64,000 nt of DNA from Embleya sp042956465. GTDB taxonomy: Bacteria > Actinomycetota > Actinomycetes > Streptomycetales > Streptomycetaceae. The stretch is taken from positions 496,001-560,000 of the forward strand of contig NZ_JBIBGL010000004.1 in assembly GCF_042956465.1 (NCBI RefSeq). The letters run 5' to 3'. The translations under genes and the position numbers were made by a program. This document shows, piece after piece, positions 37,128 to 46,570 of this stretch; within the stretch, counting starts at the first letter, position 1, and every line of letters starts with the position of its first letter. A model generated the notes under the pieces. That model was not told the origin of the DNA. It did not search any database and was given only the letters and a program-made list of their open reading frames with translations.

Positions 37128-37226
37128 TTCGAAATAACCATCAACGAAGTACGAGTATTCGAACCACTCTGCAACTGCCGGCCGCGTCGCGTTGTCCCGG
37201 GTGGCCCGGACTTCTAGGATTCGAAT
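37128..37226. promoter_or_regulatory. Three TTCGAA palindromes in a divergent promoter region
   Basis: TTCGAA occurs at 37128, 37158 and within ATTCGAAT at 37219-37226, just before the amidohydrolase start. The first two are 30 bp apart. A six-base site with four A/T is rare in this genome, so the cluster may be an operator, perhaps for the IclR protein encoded by the next gene. Confidence 0.45.
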
Positions 37227-38099
37227 ATGCGACCTGCTGATCCGACTATCCGGATGCCCCTGGTCGTCGACGCCCACGTGCACGTGGCCTCGGCGGACCG
37301 TGAGCGCTTTCCGCTCGCGCCCTCCGGGGTCGGCAGCCCCTGGTTCCACGCGGACGACGTCGGCGCCCGCGAACTGTCCGCCGCGATGCACGCGGGCGGG
37401 GTGCACCGCGCGGTGGTGGTGCAGGCGGTGGGCGCCTACGGCTACGACTGCTCGTACGCGATCGACGCCGTGCGGGCCGACCGGGACCGATTCGCCCTGG
37501 TCGGCGCGGTGGACATGGACTCCGCCGACCCCGCCTGCGCCCTCGCCGCCCTCGCCCGCCGGGCGGGCGAACTCCTGCGCGGGGTCCGGATGTTCGGCGC
37601 ACACGGGCACCGGCCGAGCTGGCTGGAGGACGGCCGCGCGGACGAGGTGTGGGCCCTGGCCGGCGAGCTCGGGCTGACCGTGGTCCCGGTGCTGTTCCCC
37701 GACGCACTGCCCCGGCTGGGCGCGGTAGTCGCCCGGCACCCGGACGTCCCGGTGGCCCTCGACCACTGCGGCTTCGTGGACCTGACGGGCGGCGCCCCGT
37801 TCGCCGCCGCGGCTCCGCTGTTCGACCTGGCCGCCCTCCCGGCGATGCGGGTCAAGGTCTCCACACACGTGCTGAACCGCGCGGCCGTCGAGGGCGACCC
37901 GGCCGACCTGGTGGACCGGCTCGCGCAGACATTCGGCGCGGACCGGATGGTGTGGGGATCGGACCACCCGCAGACCGTCGGCTCGCCGTATCCGGCTATG
38001 GTCGCCCTGGGCCGGCGGGCCGCACGCCGACTCTCCCCCGCGGATCGCGACGACTTCCTCGGCCGCACCGCACTCAGCCTCTGGTGGAGCGCCACGTGA
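37227..38099 (+). CDS. Amidohydrolase-family (PDC lactonase-like) metal-dependent hydrolase
   Basis: 290 aa, a TIM-barrel hydrolase of the amidohydrolase-2 group. Metal-site motifs are VDAHVHV near residue 14, VALDHCGFVDL near 175 and the conserved Asp in MVWGSDHPQT near 250. Relatives open lactone or decarboxylate rings (for example 2-pyrone-4,6-dicarboxylate lactonase), but the substrate is not readable here. Start ATG 37227 with AGGA 9 bp upstream; a second ATG at 37254 is possible. Its stop overlaps the start of the IclR regulator (GTGA), so enzyme and regulator form one operon. Confidence 0.82.
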   Translation: MRPADPTIRMPLVVDAHVHVASADRERFPLAPSGVGSPWFHADDVGARELSAAMHAGGVHRAVVVQAVGAYGYDCSYAIDAVRADRDRFALVGAVDMDSADPACALAALARRAGELLRGVRMFGAHGHRPSWLEDGRADEVWALAGELGLTVVPVLFPDALPRLGAVVARHPDVPVALDHCGFVDLTGGAPFAAAAPLFDLAALPAMRVKVSTHVLNRAAVEGDPADLVDRLAQTFGADRMVWGSDHPQTVGSPYPAMVALGRRAARRLSPADRDDFLGRTALSLWWSAT

Positions 38100-39064
38100 C
38101 CATGCCCCAGCCGCCCCACCCGCCCGGGCACGCCCCCGCCGACTCGGGCGATCGATCCGCGTCGCCGCCCACCGACCGGGTGATCGCCGTACTCGACCTG
38201 CTCTCGGCCCATCCCGGCCGCGAGTTCACGCTCACCGAGATCATCCGGTACAGCGGGATCAGCAAGGCGACCTGCCACGCGGTGGTGCGCCGACTGGCCG
38301 ACGCGCACTACCTGTTGCACACGCCGACCGGGTACTCGCTGGGGCCCGCGCTGATCGCGGTCGGCCACTCGGCCGAGCGCTCGTTCCCGGCCGCGCGGGC
38401 CGCGCAGCACCATCTGGTGTCCCTGGCCGAGGAGTTCGGCGTACCGTGCACCGCCGCGGTGCACGACAGCAAGACGATCACGGTCGTGGACGCGGCCGGG
38501 CCGCGACCCCCCGGCGACGCCTTCGGGAGCGGCCTGCGCATCCCCCTGGTGCCGCCGTACGGCGCGGTGCAGATCGCCTGGTCGGGCGAGGACGAGATCC
38601 GAGCCTGGCTCGATCGTGCACCGCGCGCCGACGAGGAGTTCCGCAATCGACTGATCGGCGAACTGGAGACCATCCGCCGGCGCGGCTACGACGTGCATCG
38701 CGAGAGCACGGCGTCGATGCGGCTGCGCGAGGCGCTGTACGGGCTGATGCGCGAGGACCTGTCCGCGTCCCAGCAGGAGGCGGTCACCCTGCTCTACACC
38801 GAGCTCAGCCACATCGATTCGCTGCCGGAACGTCTCGACGACCGCACCCGCTACAGCGTGAACACGATCTCCGCCCCCGCGTTCGACGCCGACGGACGCA
38901 CCTCCGTCGTGCTCTCCCTGCTGATGGCCAAGCCGCTGCGCGGCGCCGAGATCGCCCGCGCCGGCAAACGGCTGCTGGCCGCCGCCGCCGACATCACCAG
39001 GTCCACGGGCGGCCGGCCCGCCGAGCGCAATAGGGAGTCCCGCCCCACCCGCGCGCCGAAGTAG
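38096..39064 (+). CDS. IclR-family transcriptional regulator
   Basis: 322 aa from GTG 38096, whose GTGA overlaps the preceding stop and has GGTGGAGC 5 bp upstream (ATG 38102 is an alternative). The winged helix (about residues 25-95) includes RVIAVLDLLSAHPGREFTL and SGISKATCHAVVRRL. The C-terminal effector domain (about 105-300) has AAQHHLVSLAEEFGVPC, PPYGAVQIAW and NTISAPAFDADG. IclR proteins usually sense an aromatic or organic-acid effector. The coupled amidohydrolase is the likely target. A C-terminal fragment of a related protein lies at 42626-43132. Confidence 0.9.
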   Translation: MTMPQPPHPPGHAPADSGDRSASPPTDRVIAVLDLLSAHPGREFTLTEIIRYSGISKATCHAVVRRLADAHYLLHTPTGYSLGPALIAVGHSAERSFPAARAAQHHLVSLAEEFGVPCTAAVHDSKTITVVDAAGPRPPGDAFGSGLRIPLVPPYGAVQIAWSGEDEIRAWLDRAPRADEEFRNRLIGELETIRRRGYDVHRESTASMRLREALYGLMREDLSASQQEAVTLLYTELSHIDSLPERLDDRTRYSVNTISAPAFDADGRTSVVLSLLMAKPLRGAEIARAGKRLLAAAADITRSTGGRPAERNRESRPTRAPK

Positions 39065-39122
39065 CGCCGACCCGGCACCCGAGTAATGCTCGAGTAGCGC
39101 CGAGCAACCCGGTCCGCATCCC

Positions 39123-39476
39123 CTATCCGGCAGCCTCCTGCTTGGCGGCCTCGTCGAGCCATTGCAGGATCTCGGGGGTGACCGGGTCGGTGATGTCCGC
39201 GAACTCCTCGTGCTTGCCCAGGAATTGCTTGACGTAGGGGCAGACCGGCACGATCCGCTTTCCCGCGGCGCGCACGTCGTTCAGCGCCTCCCGCACGAGT
39301 ACGGAGGCCAGGCCCCGTCCGGAGAAGGCGTCGTCGATCCTGGTGTGGTAGAAAACACGCTGCTCGCCCCGGTCGCGGTACATCGTGAGACCGGCGAACG
39401 CGCCGTCGATCCGAATCTCGTAGCGGTGCCTGTCGGCAACGTTTCGAACGGTGGGTTCCACGGCCTGACCCGTCAT
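39123..39476 (-). CDS. GCN5-related N-acetyltransferase, YidJ-like short form
   Basis: 117 aa from ATG 39476, with AAGGA 7 bp upstream; an ATG two codons earlier is also possible. The protein has YEIRIDGAFAGLTMYRD, VFYHTRIDDAFSGRGLASVL (acetyl-CoA pyrophosphate loop as GRGLAS), VPVCPYVKQFL and KHEEFADI, the pattern of the small bacterial GNAT group with a C-terminal Cys-Pro-Tyr. It probably transfers acetyl to an unknown amine. It is divergent from the AhpD-like gene with about 100 bp between. Confidence 0.88.
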   Translation of the reverse strand: MTGQAVEPTVRNVADRHRYEIRIDGAFAGLTMYRDRGEQRVFYHTRIDDAFSGRGLASVLVREALNDVRAAGKRIVPVCPYVKQFLGKHEEFADITDPVTPEILQWLDEAAKQEAAG

Positions 39477-39572
39477 CCGCATTTCCTTTCCCTGCCATAA
39501 AGTTCCAATTTCAACAATTCCCGAATCGATGATAGGACGAGCGACGAGAGATCGCGCGATGAGGGAGTGCAC

Positions 39573-40076
39573 GTGACGGAAGCGGCAATGGCAGTGGCGA
39601 CCACCGGCGGACGGGTGTACGTCGACAAGCAAAGCCCGCGGGCGTACAAGGCATTGGTCGCGACCGCCGAGGCCGTTCGGGAGGTCGCCGCCGAGGCGGG
39701 CCTGGACCGGCCGCTCGTGGAGCTGATCAACATCCGCGTGTCCCAGCTCAACGCCTGCGCGTTCTGCCTCGACCTGCACACCCGAACGGCCCTGCGCGCG
39801 GGCGAGACGACCCAACGGCTGGCGGTGCTGCCCGCCTGGCGCGACACCGCACTGTTCGGCTCCCGGGAACGGGCCGCACTGGCCCTGGCCGAGGCCACCA
39901 CGCATCCCGCGGACGCCGGCGCCCAGGAGAGCGCCTACGCCGCGGCGCGGACCGTGCTGTCCGACGACGAGATCTCCGCGGTGATCTGGGTCGCGATCAC
40001 CATGAACGCCTTCAACCGGGTGTCCGTCATGAGCAAGCACCCCGTGCGCCCGGCCGTCCCGACGCCGTCGGCCTGA
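39573..40076 (+). CDS. Carboxymuconolactone decarboxylase/AhpD-family protein
   Basis: 167 aa from GTG 39573, with GAGGGAG 5 bp upstream. The helical AhpD fold carries the redox motif NACAFCLDLH (CxxC followed by xxxH) near residue 60 and ends NAFNRVSVMSKHP. The motif suggests peroxidase or disulfide-exchange activity rather than decarboxylation. No partner such as AhpC is adjacent. It converges with the phosphatase at 40200. Confidence 0.9.
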   Translation: MTEAAMAVATTGGRVYVDKQSPRAYKALVATAEAVREVAAEAGLDRPLVELINIRVSQLNACAFCLDLHTRTALRAGETTQRLAVLPAWRDTALFGSRERAALALAEATTHPADAGAQESAYAAARTVLSDDEISAVIWVAITMNAFNRVSVMSKHPVRPAVPTPSA

Positions 40077-40106
40077 CCGGCGGGTCACCGAGGCCGACCG
40101 AGGAGC

Positions 40107-40137
40107 CCGACCCGGCGACCCGCCGGGCCGGGGTCGG
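40107..40137. terminator. GC hairpin between convergent genes
   Basis: CCGACCCGGC pairs with GCCGGGGTCGG (one bulge) across a short loop, 31 bp after the AhpD-like stop. It could end transcription from both sides. Confidence 0.45.
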
Positions 40138-40199
40138 CGTTCGTGCCACGAGCCGGGTGCGGCCGCACGAAGGCCCGAGCGACGATGGGCGAACCGGCG

Positions 40200-42302
40200 T
40201 CAGCCGAGGTCCCATACGTCCGCGGCCGGCGCGATCTCCTGCTCGGCCCAGATCGTCTTGCCGCGCCGCTCGTAGCGACTCCCCCAGCGGCTGGTGAGTT
40301 GCGCGACCAGGAACAGACCGCGCCCGCCCTCGTCGGTGGAGCGGGCGCGGCGCAGGCGCGGTTGGGTGTTGCTGGGGTCGGAGACCTCGCAGATCAGGAC
40401 GTCCCGGCCGCGGACGAGCCCCAGCGTGATCGGGCCGTGTTCGCCGTAGCGGACGGCGTTGGTGACCAGTTCGCTGACGACCAGTTCGGTGGTGAACACG
40501 AGGTGGTCCAGGTCCCAGGCGCCGAGTTGCGCGGTGGTCAACTCGCGGGCCCGCGCCACGTGTTCCGGGTCGGCGGGCAACTCCCAGAACACGCTGTCCC
40601 GGTCGGGCAGCTTGCGCACCCGGGCCAGCAGCAGGGTGGCGTCGTCGTCGCGCGATCCGGCCGCCCCGGCGTCGAGCAGTTCGCGCCCGACGTCGCCCAG
40701 GTCCCGATGGGTGAGGCCGCTGTGTTCGAGGCGCCCCCGAAGGCGGCGCATGCCCGCGGCGAGGTCGTGGTCGGGTCCGGAGACCAGGCCGTCGCTGTAG
40801 AGGATCAGCACGCTGCCCGGGGCCAGGTCGATCTCGGCGATCTCGAACGGCATGCCGCCGACCCCCAGCGGTGGGCCGGCCTCCAACTCCACGAAGCGGG
40901 CGCGCCCGTCGGGTTCCAGGACCACCGGCGGCGGATGTCCGGCCGAGGCCATCCGGCACCGGCCGATCACCGGGTCGTATTCCACGTACAGGCACGTGGC
41001 GCCGGTCACCTCGGCGGTATCGCTCGACCGGCTCGGGAAACGCTGGACCAGGTCGTCCACGTGGGTCAGCAACTCGTCCGGGGGCAGGTCCATGTCGGCG
41101 AGCGCCTGAACGGCGGTACGCAGGCGGCCCATCGTCGCGCTGGCCTGGAGGCCGTGCCCGGCCACGTCGCCGAGCACGAAGGCCAGGCGCAGCGAGGACA
41201 GCGGGATCATGTCGTACCAGTCGCCGCCGATCCCGGCCGAGGAGGAGGTGGGCAGGTAGGCCGCGAACGTCTCGGCGGCCGGTTCGTCGGTGCCCTCCTC
41301 GGGCAGGAGGCTGCGTTGCAGGGCGAGCGCGACGTTGCGTTCGCGGGTGTAGCGACGCGCGTTGTCCACGCTCAGCGCGGCGCGCGAGGCGATCTCCTCC
41401 AGCAGGCGGGCATCGCCCTCGTCGAAGGGTTCCCGGCGGTCGGTGCGCCACAGTTGCACGGTGCCGAGCACATGGCCGCGGGCGAACAGCGGTACGGCCA
41501 GCAGACTGTGGGCGTTGTCGGGCACGACACCCACGGCGTCGGCCGGGAGCACGGCCAGGTGCGGGATCAGCAGGGTGGCGCCGCTCTCCATGGCCCGGAC
41601 CTCCGGGATGTCGGGCGGGACGGGCAGGCGTTCGCCGACCTGGACCAGTGCCGCGGGCCATGCCTCGCCCGTTTGGGCCACCCCGGCGCGGACCTCGGGC
41701 GTGTAGCCGGTCACCGGGTCGACCGCGGGCTCCTCGCCGGCCAGGACCGTCTCGGCGAGGTGTACGGCGGCCAGGTCCGCCAGGCGCGGCACGACCAGGT
41801 CGGCGAGTTGCCGGGCGGTCTCGGCGACGTCCAGGGATGCGCCGATGCTCTCGGCGGCCTCGCGGACCACGTCGAGGCGGGATTCGGCGCGCGCCAGCTC
41901 GGTCGTGTCGTTCATCGTCACGAGCAGGCCGAGGGTGCGACCCGGCGTGCGCTCGACGCGCAGGATGCCGACGCCCAGATGCAGGAGGAGGTCGCCGTTC
42001 GCGGCGCGCGCGGGGAGCGGTTGCCATCTGCGCAGGACCGGGCCCGCGGGCGACAGCGCCGCTTCGAGGGCGGGCACCAGCTGCTCGAGGCCGAGGGTGG
42101 TGAGGGCGGCCCGCATGTCGTCCCCTCGGCTCATCGGGGTGCGCGGGAAACGTTCGGCGGACGCGTTGGTGGCGATGATCCGAAGGTCGGGGTCGACGGC
42201 CGCGAGGACCATCGCACCCTGGTCGAAGACGGCGCGCGCCAAGGGTCCCGTCCACTCCGCGGGCAGCTCGAGGTCGGACCCGCCGTGACCGTCTTCCGTC
42301 AC
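40200..42302 (-). CDS. SpoIIE-type PP2C phosphatase with PAS/GAF sensor and RsbW-like ATPase domain
   Basis: 700 aa from GTG 42302, with GGAGG about 9 bp upstream. A PAS-like N-terminus (VFDQGAMVLAAVDPDLRII) is followed by a GAF domain (about 160-325), SpoIIE phosphatase (IGGDWYDMIPL, LGDVAGHGLQASATMGRLR, YSDGLVSGPDHD) and a C-terminal HATPase (VVSELVTNAVRYGEHG, DEGGRGLFLVAQL). Unlike 28016-30715 it has no membrane segments, so it reads a cytoplasmic cue. The likely role is control of an anti-sigma/antagonist switch. The domains from GAF onward are clearly paralogous to the other phosphatase. Confidence 0.9.
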   Translation of the reverse strand: MTEDGHGGSDLELPAEWTGPLARAVFDQGAMVLAAVDPDLRIIATNASAERFPRTPMSRGDDMRAALTTLGLEQLVPALEAALSPAGPVLRRWQPLPARAANGDLLLHLGVGILRVERTPGRTLGLLVTMNDTTELARAESRLDVVREAAESIGASLDVAETARQLADLVVPRLADLAAVHLAETVLAGEEPAVDPVTGYTPEVRAGVAQTGEAWPAALVQVGERLPVPPDIPEVRAMESGATLLIPHLAVLPADAVGVVPDNAHSLLAVPLFARGHVLGTVQLWRTDRREPFDEGDARLLEEIASRAALSVDNARRYTRERNVALALQRSLLPEEGTDEPAAETFAAYLPTSSSAGIGGDWYDMIPLSSLRLAFVLGDVAGHGLQASATMGRLRTAVQALADMDLPPDELLTHVDDLVQRFPSRSSDTAEVTGATCLYVEYDPVIGRCRMASAGHPPPVVLEPDGRARFVELEAGPPLGVGGMPFEIAEIDLAPGSVLILYSDGLVSGPDHDLAAGMRRLRGRLEHSGLTHRDLGDVGRELLDAGAAGSRDDDATLLLARVRKLPDRDSVFWELPADPEHVARARELTTAQLGAWDLDHLVFTTELVVSELVTNAVRYGEHGPITLGLVRGRDVLICEVSDPSNTQPRLRRARSTDEGGRGLFLVAQLTSRWGSRYERRGKTIWAEQEIAPAADVWDLG

Positions 42303-42625
42303 CCTTCGATCCCTCCGGACACCGAGGACGATTTGCCCAGTATCTACCACTTGGCACGGCCATCCACACGATCCCGGACCGAACGGGGTCACGCCCTGCC
42401 GCACCCGGAGCGCCCCGGGCACGCAACGGCCCCTGCCCGTTGATCGACGGACGGTCGAGGCGAATTCGGGTACCGCCTCACCCGCCGCCGACCCCGAGCT
42501 CGGCCCGGGCGTGTTCGGGGACGCGCAGCCGGCAAGGGCGCGTCGTCGCACGGCGGCACCGGGTCTCGGTGCGCCCGTCGAGCACGAGGCCCCGGGCCTC
42601 GCACGACTCCGCGGCGACCGCTCGG

Positions 42626-43132
42626 ATGACCGCTCCCGACGCCGGCCCCGGCCTGGTCGCCCGGGCGGGCGAGCCGGAGATCGCGCGCCGGCTCGGCCGC
42701 GCCCCGCACGCCGACCCCGCCCGCACCCGTCACTTCCGCGACGTGCCGGCCACCGTGCGCCGGCGCGGCTACACCGTCGAGAGCGACACGCCCGCCTCCC
42801 GGCGCCTGCGCGCCCTCCGGGTCGAACTCGACTCGCTCTCGCCGCGCCAACGCCCGGCCGTCACCGAACTCCTGCACGAGATCGGCACCATCGAGTACCT
42901 CGACGACGACCTCCGCGAGGCCCGCACGTACTCCGTGGGCGTCATGTCCGCCCCGGCCTTCACCGGCGACGGCGCCGGCGCACTCGACATCAGCGTCTAC
43001 GTGTGGGCCGACCCGGACCCGGCCGGCATCCGGGCGATCGGCGACCGCCTGCTCGCCGCTTCCCGAGCGATCACCCACAACCTGGGCGGGACGGCCCCAC
43101 CCGACTTCCCGCAGACCTCGGCCGACACCTGA
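42626..43132 (+). pseudogene. C-terminal fragment of an IclR-type regulator
   Basis: 168 aa in the longest frame from ATG 42626, which has no ribosome site. GPGLVARAGEPEIARRL, VRRRGYTVESD, LLHEIGTIEYL and YSVGVMSAPAFTGDG align, in order, with the last half of the effector domain of the intact IclR at 38096-39064. The winged helix and the first part of the effector domain are missing. The 320 bp upstream (42303-42625) hold nothing recognisable. Either a decayed gene or a stand-alone effector domain; decay is favoured. Confidence 0.55.
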
Positions 43133-43382
43133 ACACCGGCCCCCCACCCGCCGCGACGCCCATGGGCGGCCTCGCCGACAACGCCCGGGCCTGCCCCACG
43201 AGCGCGAGACCGATGCCTGACGCCGGGACGTCCGGGGCGGTGGGCGGCACGGATCCGGCCGGGCCGGTCCCGAAGCCGCCCGCGGGCCGCGTGAACGCGA
43301 CGTCCGATTGTCGCCGGACTTCCTGTCGGAGGCGCGGGAGCATCGATCCCGTCTGCACATCCGATCGAGGGAACGAGCGAAC

Positions 43383-44126
43383 ATGACTGCGGTATTGCAC
43401 GGCAAGGTGGCTTTCGTGACCGGTGGCAGCCGGGGCATCGGGGAGGCCGTGGCGCTGCGGTTGGCCGAGGACGGGGCCGATGTCGCGGTGACCTACCGGG
43501 ACGGGGCCGAGGGCGCGGCGGATGTGGTCGAGCGGATCGAGGCGCTGGGCCGGCGGGGCCTGGCGGTGCAGGCCGACAGCGCGGACCCGCGCGCGGTGCG
43601 CGACGCGGTGGATCGGGCCGCGGCGGAGTTCGGGCGGCTGGACATCCTGGTCAACAATGCCGGGATCGGCGTGCTCGGCGCGGTCGAGGACCTGTCGTTG
43701 GACGACGTCGACCGGGTGCTGAGTATCAACGTGCGGGCACCGTTCGTCGCGGCACAGGCCGCCGCCCGGCACATGGGCGAGGGCGGGCGGATCGTCAACA
43801 TCGGCAGCTGCATGGCCGAGCGGGCCGCGGTCGGCGGGGCTTCCCTGTACGCGATGAGCAAGACCGCGCTGATCGGCCTGACCACGTCGCTGGCCCGGGA
43901 GTTGGGCCCGCGGGGCATCACCGCCAACATCGTGCACCCCGGTCCGATCGACACCGACATGAACCCCGCCGACGGGGCCTCGGCCGACACGCAGCGGGAT
44001 TTGACGGCGCTCGGGCGCTACGGGAAGCCGTGGGAGATCGCCGCGACCGTGGCGCACCTGGCGGGCGACGGCGGCGGGTACATCACCGGCGCGTCGGTCG
44101 CCGTGGACGGCGGCTTCGCCGCGTGA
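43383..44126 (+). CDS. Short-chain dehydrogenase/reductase (SDR)
   Basis: 247 aa, classical SDR length. NAD(P)-binding motif TGGSRGIG at residues about 13-20, NNAG near 88, active site Ser in NIGSCM and YAMSK near 155-160, and VDGGFAA at the end. The basic residue after TGGS and the TYRD strand end suggest NADPH. The 250-bp gap upstream (43133-43382) holds only the promoter. No pathway partners are adjacent; the MMPL gene is convergent. Confidence 0.92.
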   Translation: MTAVLHGKVAFVTGGSRGIGEAVALRLAEDGADVAVTYRDGAEGAADVVERIEALGRRGLAVQADSADPRAVRDAVDRAAAEFGRLDILVNNAGIGVLGAVEDLSLDDVDRVLSINVRAPFVAAQAAARHMGEGGRIVNIGSCMAERAAVGGASLYAMSKTALIGLTTSLARELGPRGITANIVHPGPIDTDMNPADGASADTQRDLTALGRYGKPWEIAATVAHLAGDGGGYITGASVAVDGGFAA

Positions 44127-44201
44127 GCCCCGGGTGGTCGGCGGGCCCGGGGGCGCCGACCACCCGCAGGTCGAACGCGTACCTCGGCCCGGCGTACGTC
44201 C

Positions 44202-46337
44202 TCAACGGCGTCGGTGGCTCGGTGGCGCGTCCGCGGGCCGGGCGCCCCTGCGCCACAGGGCGCTCGGCCACCACATGCGCTCGCGCAGGTCGAGGATGAG
44301 GGCGGTGACGACCACCGAGCGGACCACCATGGTGTCCAGCAGCACACCGAGCGCCACCGCGAAGCCGATTTCGGCGAACCCGACGATCGGCAGGGTGGCC
44401 AGGGCCGCGAAGGTGCCGGCCAGGACCAGCCCGGCCGAGGTGATCACGCCGCCGGTCGCGGCGAGCCCGGTCAGCGCACCGGTGCGAGTGTCGCTGCGGA
44501 TGCTCTCCTCGCGCACCCGGGTGGTCAGGAAGATGTTGTAGTCGATGCCCAGGGCGACCAGGAAGACGAAGACGAGCAGCGGGAACGAGGTGTCCTCGGC
44601 GGCGAAGTCGAACACGTGCCGAAATGCCAGCGCGCTGATGCCCAGTGCCGCGGTGAAGGACAACACCACGGTGGCGATCAGCACGACCGGGGCGACCAGG
44701 GCGCGCAGGAGCAGCCCCAGGATGATCAACACGACCGCGAGGATGACCGGGATCAGCAGCTTCTCGTCGCGTTCCGAGGCCCGGTTGCTGTCGAGCTGGG
44801 CCGCGGTGCCGCCGCCCACGAGCGCGTCGGCCTGCGGTACCGCGTGCACGGCGGTGCGGGCGTCGTCGACGGTGTTCCGGGCCGCGCTGCTGTCTGCGGC
44901 GTCGACCAGGGTCGCCTCCAGGTACGACCGCCCGTCGCGCTCCGCCGGCACCCCCGGCGGGACCAGCACGCTGTCCGGGACCACCCCGGGCACGCCCGCC
45001 AGCGATGTGCGGACCGCGTCCACCGAACCGGTGTCGGTGATCACCTGGAGTGGTTGCCCGGTGCCTGCCGGGAAGTAGCGGGCCTGGACCTCCTGGCCGA
45101 CCACCGAGTCCGGCTTGTCGGTGAAGCTCTCGGCGGTGGTGAGGCCGGTGGAGTTCAGGGCCAGCATGCCCAGGGAAAGCGCGGCCAGGATCGCCGAGGT
45201 CCCGATCCAGACGGCGCGCGGTCGGCGGGCGATGCGTCGGCCGATCCGGGCCCACAGCCCGGTCTCGGTCGGCTCGGGCGAGCCCAGGTGCGGGATGACG
45301 GGCCAGAAGATCCACCGCCCGACGATGAGCAGTACCGCCGGGAACAGGGTCAACATCGCGAGCAGCGCCACCGCCACACCGATCGCGGCGACCGGTCCGA
45401 GGCCGTTGGTGGAATTCATCTCGGCGGCGAGCAGGCACAGCATGCCGATGATCACGGTGGAGGCACTGGCGATCACCGCTGGGCCGGCACGGTGCAGGGC
45501 CAGTGCCATCGCCTCGTGTCGGTCCTCGTGCCGACGCAGTTCCTCCCGGTAACGGGCGACGAGCAGCAGCGCGTAGTCGGTGCCGGCGCCGAACACCAGG
45601 ACGGTCAGGATGCCCGCGCTCTGCGCGTTGACCACCAGGGACGCGTGTCGGGCCAGTACGTAGATCACCGCCTGGGCGGCCAACAGGGCACCGACCACGC
45701 AGAAGACCGGGACCAGGAGCAGCGTCGGGCTGCGATAGGTGAACAGCAGGATCACCACGACCACGCCCAGGGCCGCGAACAGCAGGGTTCCGTCGATGCC
45801 CTCGAACGCGTCGCTGCTGTCGGCGGCGACGCCGCCCGGCCCGGTGATGTGGGATTCCAGCCCGGTGTCGGGATCGGCGTCCAGGATCGCGCGGATGTCG
45901 TCCACGGCCTTGGCGATGCTGTTCCAGCCGTTGTCGCCGAAGGTGATCGGCACCAGGACCAACGCGGCACGCGGGGCGACGGGGCGGTCGGGGACGGGGC
46001 CCTGTACCTGGGCGCCGACGATCCCGTGCTCGGTGAGGGTGCGCATCCGTGCGGCATCGGCGGCGATGGTCGCCTCGTCGGCCGGGGTCAGACCGGATGC
46101 GCGGGCGAACACCACGACCGCGGTGACGTTTTGCGGCAGGAATGCCTTCGATTGGTCGACGACCTTGGTCGACTCGGCGTTGCCGGGCAACCACGCGGAG
46201 GCATCGTTCTTCTCCGCGTCCATCAGCTTGCTCGCGGCCGGCCCGGCCACGACCAGTACCAGAATCCAGATCACGAGAATGATCCACTTGGCACGCCGGC
46301 CGCAGACCAGTCGCGCGACTCGCCCCGCTCCGCCCAT
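44202..46337 (-). CDS. MMPL/RND-family membrane transporter
   Basis: 711 aa with two repeats of one plus five membrane segments and two large external loops. The first TM is WIILVIWILVLVVAGPAAS. Family motifs are GAGTDYALLLVARYREEL in the first half and LGIDYNIFLTTRVREE in the second, each carrying the proton-relay Asp-Tyr pair. MMPL proteins export lipids, siderophores or antibiotics in actinobacteria. ATG 46337 is preferred over GTG 46352 because GGAGG lies 8-9 bp before it. No cargo can be assigned. Confidence 0.92.
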   Translation of the reverse strand: MGGAGRVARLVCGRRAKWIILVIWILVLVVAGPAASKLMDAEKNDASAWLPGNAESTKVVDQSKAFLPQNVTAVVVFARASGLTPADEATIAADAARMRTLTEHGIVGAQVQGPVPDRPVAPRAALVLVPITFGDNGWNSIAKAVDDIRAILDADPDTGLESHITGPGGVAADSSDAFEGIDGTLLFAALGVVVVILLFTYRSPTLLLVPVFCVVGALLAAQAVIYVLARHASLVVNAQSAGILTVLVFGAGTDYALLLVARYREELRRHEDRHEAMALALHRAGPAVIASASTVIIGMLCLLAAEMNSTNGLGPVAAIGVAVALLAMLTLFPAVLLIVGRWIFWPVIPHLGSPEPTETGLWARIGRRIARRPRAVWIGTSAILAALSLGMLALNSTGLTTAESFTDKPDSVVGQEVQARYFPAGTGQPLQVITDTGSVDAVRTSLAGVPGVVPDSVLVPPGVPAERDGRSYLEATLVDAADSSAARNTVDDARTAVHAVPQADALVGGGTAAQLDSNRASERDEKLLIPVILAVVLIILGLLLRALVAPVVLIATVVLSFTAALGISALAFRHVFDFAAEDTSFPLLVFVFLVALGIDYNIFLTTRVREESIRSDTRTGALTGLAATGGVITSAGLVLAGTFAALATLPIVGFAEIGFAVALGVLLDTMVVRSVVVTALILDLRERMWWPSALWRRGARPADAPPSHRRR

Positions 46338-46570
46338 CCCGGCCACCTCCACCGCTCGAACGTGTTCCGGTGTCGCCCGAGGAGCACTCTCCTCAGGATG
46401 GCATCGGGGTCGGCATCACGCGTCCGCTGGCGCGGCACCGGGCGTCGCGGGTGCGGCGATCGGTTCCCTCCGGCGGGCCCTGCGGGGGGATGCGCACGGG
46501 CCGCTGCGGACCTGCCGAACGGGTCCGGCGGGGGTGGCCGATCGGGTCCCGGTGCGCGACCGTGGAAACC

